The notes under the pieces are model-generated. The model worked only from the letters and a program-made list of their open reading frames with translations, had not been told where the DNA came from and did not search any database. Of a stretch of DNA of 64,000 bases, positions 58,994 to 64,000 are shown in pieces. Made by a program: the position numbers and the translations under genes. Each line of letters begins with the position of its first letter. The first letter of the stretch is position 1. The DNA is taken from positions 3,224,001-3,288,000 of the forward strand of contig NZ_AP024651.1 in NCBI RefSeq assembly GCF_019977295.1. Reading direction: 5' to 3'. The DNA comes from Arthrobacter sp. StoSoilB20 (GTDB lineage: Bacteria > Actinomycetota > Actinomycetes > Actinomycetales > Micrococcaceae).

Positions 58994-59020
58994 TGGAAGC
59001 CTCTGATGAGGTCCGGCCGC

Positions 59021-59113
59021 CTAGCTTTGGCTGGCTGATGCCGGGACAGGAATGATGGGCTGATGACGGCGCGCTGCAACGGGCAGCGGGGCACGCAAGA
59101 TCATGGCAATCAT
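59021..59113 (-). CDS. Possible 30-residue small protein or leader peptide upstream of rsgA
   Basis: A short frame (starting MIAMILRAPLPVAARRH) has an almost ideal Shine-Dalgarno, GAGGAGGT, seven bases before ATG 59113. The same frame stays open for about 30 more codons upstream and could start at a TTG, in which case the GAGGAGGT would be coding. It lies 27 bases before rsgA on the same strand. No family was recognised and evidence is limited. Confidence 0.35.
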   Translation of the reverse strand: MIAMILRAPLPVAARRHQPIIPVPASASQS

Positions 59114-59215
59114 CAAATCCACCTCCTCGGCATCCAGGCCGGCAACCAAAAAGCCGGCAACGTTGTTCAGAGTAGCCAAGGCGCGCAACTTTGGCTAGTC
59201 CCAGGCTCCGCGGTT

Positions 59216-59668
59216 TTAGTCGAGCTTCCCATTTACCGGGCGCTCCCGGTGGAGCCGCAAGGCAGTGTCAACCAAAGAAACCCGGTTGAGTTTGCCGACG
59301 TCGTCCAGCGGAACCCAAGCAGCATGGGTGGTGCTTCCATCTACCTCGTGGGTCAGTTCGCCGCCCACCACCGTGGCCTCATATACCAGGCGCAAGGCCT
59401 GGAAGTCCCTGACTGAGCCATCCGGGCGGACATCGCCGGGCCAGTGGCCGACGTCGATACCCAGCATGCGATCAATACGCGCTTCGTAGCCGGTTTCCTC
59501 GAAAACTTCGCGCCGGCAGCCGTCCACAGGATGTTCAGCGAGGTCCAACCCTCCGCCGGGAAGTGTCCACCCTTCTTTGCCATCCTGCTTCCAATAGGCC
59601 AGCAGGATCTTCCCTTCCCGGATCATTACGGCGTACGCGGCTGGGCGGGTGTCGAACTGCAGGGTCAT
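59216..59668 (-). CDS. Nudix hydrolase
   Basis: A 150-residue hydrolase. The complete Nudix box GxxxxxExxxxxxxREVFEETGY is visible at about 38-60 (GGLDLAEHPVDGCRREVFEE). It should cleave a nucleoside diphosphate linked to another group; the substrate is unknown. It lies 30 bases upstream-to-downstream of the beta-galactosidase gene on the same strand and may share its transcript. Confidence 0.88.
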   Translation of the reverse strand: MTLQFDTRPAAYAVMIREGKILLAYWKQDGKEGWTLPGGGLDLAEHPVDGCRREVFEETGYEARIDRMLGIDVGHWPGDVRPDGSVRDFQALRLVYEATVVGGELTHEVDGSTTHAAWVPLDDVGKLNRVSLVDTALRLHRERPVNGKLD

Positions 59669-59698
59669 GGTGCCAGCATAATTGCCTGTCCGGCTCCC

Positions 59699-61495
59699 TT
59701 AGGGAAGTTCGGCCGCCTCGATGGGGCCGGCTTCCACCGGACCCAGATCCGGCGCCTCGCGAAGTTCGACGACGGTCCCCGGCTTTCCGAGTTCGAGCAC
59801 CTTGATGCTGTTACGGCCGGGCTTAAGCAACGGAGCGGGTGCGTAAAGGGTTACTTGGGGGCCTTTGTTCCAGTACCTGCCGAGCAGGAAGCCGTTGAGC
59901 CAGACGAAGCCCTTCTCCGAATCCGGCAAAGCGATGTAGGTATCGGCCGCCTCGCCAATCTCGAACTCGACTCCGGACAGGACATCCAGGTGGTCCTGCG
60001 TCCACTCGGCCAATGGCACCGGAGTCTGCGTCCAGTGGAAGGTGTATCGCTGGTTGATGAGGACGCCGCCGAGGATGCCTTTGCCATGTCCGGTCAAAGG
60101 ACCGTAGTTGATCCGACCCAGGTTCTCCACGAGGATCTCAAGCCTGGCAGCAACACCCGTGCCGGTAACCAACAGCCCTTCGGCACCGGTGACGTCATCA
60201 AGGACACCGGCAAAATTACCATCCACCCATACATAGGCGCGGTCATTAAGGCCGGTGATCTTGAGCCGGCTTTCAACGGGCATCCCGGGTTGTCCGGGCA
60301 GGATGGCTTCAGCTGAATACAACACCAAGCCGGCGTCCAGTCCCAGCTGCTCAAAACTCAGCGGCTTGACGCTGGCAACGGCAATCCCCGCGTTCCGGAC
60401 GATCGAAAGCAGGCCTTGCCCGCTACCCAGTGGCAGTGACTGGGCCGGAATAACGGGAGAATCCGCCAGCAATTCCACTGGGAGTTCCGGGAGTTCTTCG
60501 ATGCCTTGGGCACGGAAGAATTCTTTTCGGAAAGCATGGAACTTCGGCGTCAGGGCGCCGTTCTCCGCGATCGGAGCGTCGGAGTCGTAACTGGTGACCG
60601 TGGGCTGGAGCATGGTGCCGTCGTGGTTGCTGCCCGAGGTGAGGCCGAAGTTGGTCCCTCCGTGAGCCATGTAAGCGCAGAGCGATCCGCCGGCATCGAG
60701 CATCTTGCGTGCTTCCGCTGCCGCGTCATCGGCGTCGCGGCGGTGGTGGAGTTCGCCCCAGTGATCGAACCAACCTCCCCAGAACTCAACGTTGAAGAAC
60801 GGCTCTCCGGGGCGGCGCCGCTGCCAGGTGGCTATGGCTTCATCGCCCCGGCTTCCCAGCGTGGCGGTGGCCCAGGTGCCGTCGATCGAGCCGCCGTCGA
60901 GGAAGTAGTCGGTGCCGCCGTCGGCAGTGAAGAGCATCTCGGTGATGCCCCGCTCTTCCAGGGCCCGCCGGTTCCATCGGATGTATTCGTGGTCGTCACC
61001 GTAGCTGCCGTATTCGTTTTCTATCTGCACGGCCACCACAGGGCCTCCTGACGAAGCCTGCCGTGCTGCCACGATCGGCAGGAGGTGGTCAAACCATTCC
61101 TCGATGGCCGCAGTGAACATGGGGTCCATGCAGCGCAGGCCGATTCCGGGAATGCCGGTCAACCAAGCCGGAAAACCCCCGTTGTCCCACTCAGCACAGA
61201 TATAGGGCCCCGGACGGACGATGACGTCCAGGCCCTCCCCGGCAGCGAGGTCCATGAAACGCCCGATGTCACGCCAGCCGCTGAAGTCCGGGGCCTGGTC
61301 GCGTTTAGGCTGGTGGAAGTTCCAAGCAACGTAAGTGTCCACGGTGTTGGCGCCCATGGCTTTGAGGCGACGCAGCCGGTCCTGCCACAGGTCCGGGTGC
61401 ACGCGGAAGTAGTGGATGGCTCCAGCGAGGATGCGATACGGTTCACCCGAACGGTAAAGGACGGCGTCGTGGTAGCTCAGGAGGGCGTTGTTCAC
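59699..61495 (-). CDS. Beta-galactosidase, glycoside hydrolase family 35
   Basis: A 598-residue GH35 enzyme. The acid/base Glu is in VAVQIENEYGSYG (near 160), the nucleophile Glu in FFNVEFWGGWFDHWG (near 230), and AEWDNGGFPAWL is a family motif. C-terminal beta-sandwich domains follow (WLNGFLLGRYWNKGPQ). No signal peptide is seen, so the enzyme is probably cytoplasmic and acts on imported galactosides. It would release galactose for the Leloir pathway. Confidence 0.93.
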   Translation of the reverse strand: MNNALLSYHDAVLYRSGEPYRILAGAIHYFRVHPDLWQDRLRRLKAMGANTVDTYVAWNFHQPKRDQAPDFSGWRDIGRFMDLAAGEGLDVIVRPGPYICAEWDNGGFPAWLTGIPGIGLRCMDPMFTAAIEEWFDHLLPIVAARQASSGGPVVAVQIENEYGSYGDDHEYIRWNRRALEERGITEMLFTADGGTDYFLDGGSIDGTWATATLGSRGDEAIATWQRRRPGEPFFNVEFWGGWFDHWGELHHRRDADDAAAEARKMLDAGGSLCAYMAHGGTNFGLTSGSNHDGTMLQPTVTSYDSDAPIAENGALTPKFHAFRKEFFRAQGIEELPELPVELLADSPVIPAQSLPLGSGQGLLSIVRNAGIAVASVKPLSFEQLGLDAGLVLYSAEAILPGQPGMPVESRLKITGLNDRAYVWVDGNFAGVLDDVTGAEGLLVTGTGVAARLEILVENLGRINYGPLTGHGKGILGGVLINQRYTFHWTQTPVPLAEWTQDHLDVLSGVEFEIGEAADTYIALPDSEKGFVWLNGFLLGRYWNKGPQVTLYAPAPLLKPGRNSIKVLELGKPGTVVELREAPDLGPVEAGPIEAAELP

Positions 61496-61545
61496 GTGGA
61501 ACAGATTAGCTCAATTTCCAACATTTATGCACAGGCGATGATCAC

Positions 61546-62577
61546 ATGACCAATCTTGATACTTCCCCCGCCCAGGAAGTATGTCCGGCGGCCCACGAAG
61601 GTCAGGGGCCATGCGTGCAGCTGTGGCCCGAACGCGAAGTTCCCCTCGGCGGTGTCCGGGCCATGAACGTCATGCGGACCCTGCCCCAACGTGGGCTGCC
61701 TACTGTGGGTGCGTGGTGCTTCCTGGACAGTTTTGGCCCGGACCGGGTGGCCATGAGCGTCCTGCCCCACCCGCACAGCGGCCTTCAAACTGTCACGTGG
61801 CCCCTCGAAGGGGCCGTCAGGCACCGGGACAGCGTGGGCAGCGATGTCGTGGTCCGGCCAGGCGAGCTCAACATCATGACCGCGGGCCATGGAATCTCGC
61901 ACTCGGAGTTCTCAGTCCTGCCCGCCACCAGCGGATCAAGTTCAAGCCCGCTGGTGGAACAGCTGCCTGTCTCCCGTGGGCTGCAACTGTGGGTTGCATT
62001 GCCCGAAGAGCATCGCCACCGGGCGCCGTCGTTCGAGCAGGTCCGGGACCTGCCCGTGGCGGTGGGCCAGGGTTTCACCGCCACAGTGATGGTGGGGGAA
62101 TTTGCGGGCCAGCGCTCCCCCGCCACCATGTTCAGCCCCATTCTTGGAGCCGATATCACCGGCACTGGAACCCTTGAGCTGCCTTTGCAACCGGAGTTCG
62201 AACACGCCGTGTTGGTCCTGGACGGCCAACTTGTCATTGACGGCCAGGATGTCGAGGCCGGCCCGTTGGCCTACTTGGGCGCAGGTAGATCGCTTCTGAG
62301 CGTGGAAGCAAAACCCGACACCCGCTTCATGCTCCTGGGCGGCGAGCCGTTCGGTGAAGACCTGCTCATGTGGTGGAACTTCGTTGGGCGGACGCACGAG
62401 GAAGTGGAACAGGCCCGCGAACAATGGGAGGCAGAGGGTTTGCTCGACGACGCCGCTGCCGCCACCTCACGCTTCGGGCACGTCCAAGGCCACGGGCCCG
62501 ACGCCGGACCGGAGGCCGGACGAATTCCCGCTCCCCCGCTGCCAGGCGTCAAGCTGCGCCCCAGAACCCGCGGCTGA
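61546..62577 (+). CDS. Pirin family protein
   Basis: A 343-residue bicupin. The N-terminal pirin domain has metal-binding His and Glu residues in HPHSGLQTVTWPLEG and ITAGHGISHSE-type motif (MTAGHGISHSEFS). The C-terminal cupin lies at about 200-300. Bacterial pirins include quercetinases and regulators; the role here is unknown. It is divergent from the beta-galactosidase gene across about 50 bases. Confidence 0.9.
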   Translation: MTNLDTSPAQEVCPAAHEGQGPCVQLWPEREVPLGGVRAMNVMRTLPQRGLPTVGAWCFLDSFGPDRVAMSVLPHPHSGLQTVTWPLEGAVRHRDSVGSDVVVRPGELNIMTAGHGISHSEFSVLPATSGSSSSPLVEQLPVSRGLQLWVALPEEHRHRAPSFEQVRDLPVAVGQGFTATVMVGEFAGQRSPATMFSPILGADITGTGTLELPLQPEFEHAVLVLDGQLVIDGQDVEAGPLAYLGAGRSLLSVEAKPDTRFMLLGGEPFGEDLLMWWNFVGRTHEEVEQAREQWEAEGLLDDAAAATSRFGHVQGHGPDAGPEAGRIPAPPLPGVKLRPRTRG

Positions 62578-62658
62578 GTCCAGGACTGAGTCCCAGGCTG
62601 AGTCACACTACCGCCGATACCCCACGCGATGTTTGGGTATCGGCGGTACAAAACTCCC

Positions 62659-63594
62659 CTAACGGCGCTGCTCGGCCACCAGCCGCGGCACACCGAACAC
62701 AGGATCCTGCTGGAGGATGCGGACATCAGTGATGCCACGTTCGGCCAGCTTTGCCTTGAAGGCTTCCTGCAGCAGCGGGACGTTCATGCCCAGTCCGCTG
62801 CCGAGAATCACTGGACCGTCCAGGCCCAGTTGCCGAACGGCCTGTTCGGCAAGATCAGCCAGGTCCTGGCCTGCCTGGGCCACCATTGCCCTGCTGACCC
62901 CGTCTCCGGCAGCGGCGGCTTCCACCACGATCCTTGCCTGCTGTGCCCAGTAGCGGCGACCGGTGTCCGGCGAATGGAACAAGGCGATCAGCTTGCCGGG
63001 TTCATCCACCCCGCACGCGTCCAACAAGGCCTGGCTGAGCTCATCGGGCTCCAGACCTTGGTTCATGCGCTTCAGGCTGTGCCGTACGGCCTCACGCCCC
63101 AGCCAATAGCCGCTTCCTTCATCGCCCAGGAGGTAGCCCCAGCCACCTGCGCGGGCCTCTTCGCCGGCGTCGTTCTTTCCCCACGCGGCTGAGCCTGTAC
63201 CGGCGATGACGGCAACACCGGCACTGGCGCCACCGGCCGCCAACAGCAAGCGGGAATCATGGACCACAGTGATGCGGGCCCCGGGCGCATGGGGGGCGAT
63301 CAGGTCTGCGAGCGCCTGTGCGTCTTCGTCCGTATCGATCCCGCCGGCACCGGCGTAAACCTCGTCGATCCCGCCGCCACCGATTTTGCCGAACAGTTCG
63401 GCAAGGTTGGCTGCTGCCTGTTCCCTGCTGACGTTCTGCACATTGGAGCTGCCGGCGCTTTCATCCCGGACGGGCGTGCCGTTCTGGAACCGCACGCCAC
63501 GGGTCTTGGTGCCGCCGATATCGAGCCCAATCACCGTTCCGCTCAAGGTTTCCGCGGGGGCAGGGGAATGCTGGGCCGAGTCAAGATTGTTCAC
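62659..63594 (-). CDS. N-acetylglucosamine kinase-like protein (BadF/BadG/BcrA/BcrD ATPase family)
   Basis: A 311-residue sugar kinase of the ASKHA fold. The phosphate-1 motif GLDIGGTKTRGV lies near residue 24, VIAGTGSAAWG is the phosphate-2 loop, and LLGDEGSGYWLG matches N-acetylglucosamine kinases. It probably phosphorylates an amino sugar entering metabolism. It is convergent with the pirin gene and divergent from the nitronate monooxygenase gene. Confidence 0.83.
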   Translation of the reverse strand: MNNLDSAQHSPAPAETLSGTVIGLDIGGTKTRGVRFQNGTPVRDESAGSSNVQNVSREQAAANLAELFGKIGGGGIDEVYAGAGGIDTDEDAQALADLIAPHAPGARITVVHDSRLLLAAGGASAGVAVIAGTGSAAWGKNDAGEEARAGGWGYLLGDEGSGYWLGREAVRHSLKRMNQGLEPDELSQALLDACGVDEPGKLIALFHSPDTGRRYWAQQARIVVEAAAAGDGVSRAMVAQAGQDLADLAEQAVRQLGLDGPVILGSGLGMNVPLLQEAFKAKLAERGITDVRILQQDPVFGVPRLVAEQRR

Positions 63595-63635
63595 CGTGAA
63601 AGACTAGCTTGGAGCGTCCGGAGGAGAAACTGCAC

Positions 63636-64000
63636 ATGCCATATTCCCTGTTCCATACACCCTTTATTGCAGCTCCCATGGCGGGCGGAACGTCGACGCC
63701 GGCGTTGGTGCGCGCCGTTCATGAGGGCGGCGGACTCGGGTTCCTTGCCGCGGGCTACAAGGGAGCGGACGCCATGCTTGCCGAGATTGCTGCGGCAAGG
63801 GCCCTGGGCATTCGTTTTGGCATGAACGTCTTTGTCCCTGACCTGCGGCAGCTCCCACCCGACAGGGAGGCTGTGGCTCGGATCGAGGCCTACCGTGCAG
63901 AGCTGGAACCTGAGGCTGCCCGATACGGGGTGGCGCTGCCACCCCTCCGCCTCGACGATGACGACGCCTGGCAGGACAAGATCGATGCCCTGATCGCGGA
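63636..64000 (+). CDS. Nitronate monooxygenase family protein (3' end beyond window)
   Basis: The first 121 residues of an FMN-dependent TIM-barrel protein. The start MPYSLFHTPFIAAPMAGG with FMN-contacting AAPMAGG, and GGGLGFLAAGY and RFGMNVFVPD, fit the 2-nitropropane dioxygenase / nitronate monooxygenase family. The catalytic His lies beyond the window. GGAGGAG is 11 bases before ATG 63636. Confidence 0.85.
   Translation, partial: MPYSLFHTPFIAAPMAGGTSTPALVRAVHEGGGLGFLAAGYKGADAMLAEIAAARALGIRFGMNVFVPDLRQLPPDREAVARIEAYRAELEPEAARYGVALPPLRLDDDDAWQDKIDALIA

Overview
The window is high-GC actinobacterial chromosome, most likely from the Arthrobacter/Paenarthrobacter group (Micrococcaceae). The basis is gene content and order: a sigE-anti-sigma-tatB-mrp block, gluABCD, actinobacterial-type dapD, fdxA next to dapC, and a minor-tail-like gene of the type seen in Arthrobacter phages. 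Many genes have a TANNNT -10 box six or seven bases before the start codon, the usual actinobacterial leaderless pattern. No rRNA, tRNA, transposase or CRISPR array was recognised.

1-9.4 kb: a partial PHP phosphoesterase, aminopeptidase P, then an envelope-stress block: GSP17M-like protein, soluble MgtE-N/CBS protein, DUF1003 protein, Mrp ATPase, TatB, anti-sigma factor, ECF sigma factor SigE, O-methyltransferase and DUF3117. The order resembles the mycobacterial sigE neighbourhood but has no htrA. 9.6-12.1 kb: membrane mannosyltransferase, DivIVA-like protein, LOG-family nucleotide hydrolase. 12.2-15.6 kb: gluABCD glutamate importer. 15.7-24.4 kb: dapE, dapD and dapC (succinylase route to meso-DAP and lysine), a secreted-type protein, a TetR regulator facing galE, citrate synthase and ferredoxin. 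24.5-28.2 kb: small proteins, TypA, an SGNH lipoprotein. 28.4-33.9 kb: an oligopeptide ABC importer with fused ATPases. 34.2-35.1 kb: a membrane protein that was probably directly downstream of ychF before insertion of the element.

35.1-45.5 kb: a compact 10.35-kb integrative element in the 3' end of ychF. A 15-bp repeat (35116-35130 and 45454-45468) flanks it. The distal copy still encodes the ancestral FRFNV-stop end of YchF, and the element supplies a replacement end with a different stop codon. TGCGGAC repeats at 11-bp spacing sit inside both ends and look like integrase arm sites. The right arm holds integrase and an XRE repressor, divergent from an excisionase-led operon: small proteins, a RepA-like ATPase, two paralogous CxxCPFR/CH/CAG proteins and others. 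The left arm holds a phage minor-tail-like protein, a lipoprotein, a membrane protein and a second XRE protein. No terminase, portal, capsid or conjugation gene is visible. This looks like a phage satellite or a reduced prophage and is the most interesting part of the window.

45.5-64 kb: ychF, rmuC, ispH, a membrane protein, xseA-xseB, a tandem-repeat tract, PPK2, an alanine-type aminotransferase, an OpuC/ProU-type osmolyte importer (four genes), RsgA, a Nudix hydrolase, a GH35 beta-galactosidase, a pirin, an N-acetylglucosamine-kinase-like ATPase and a partial nitronate monooxygenase.
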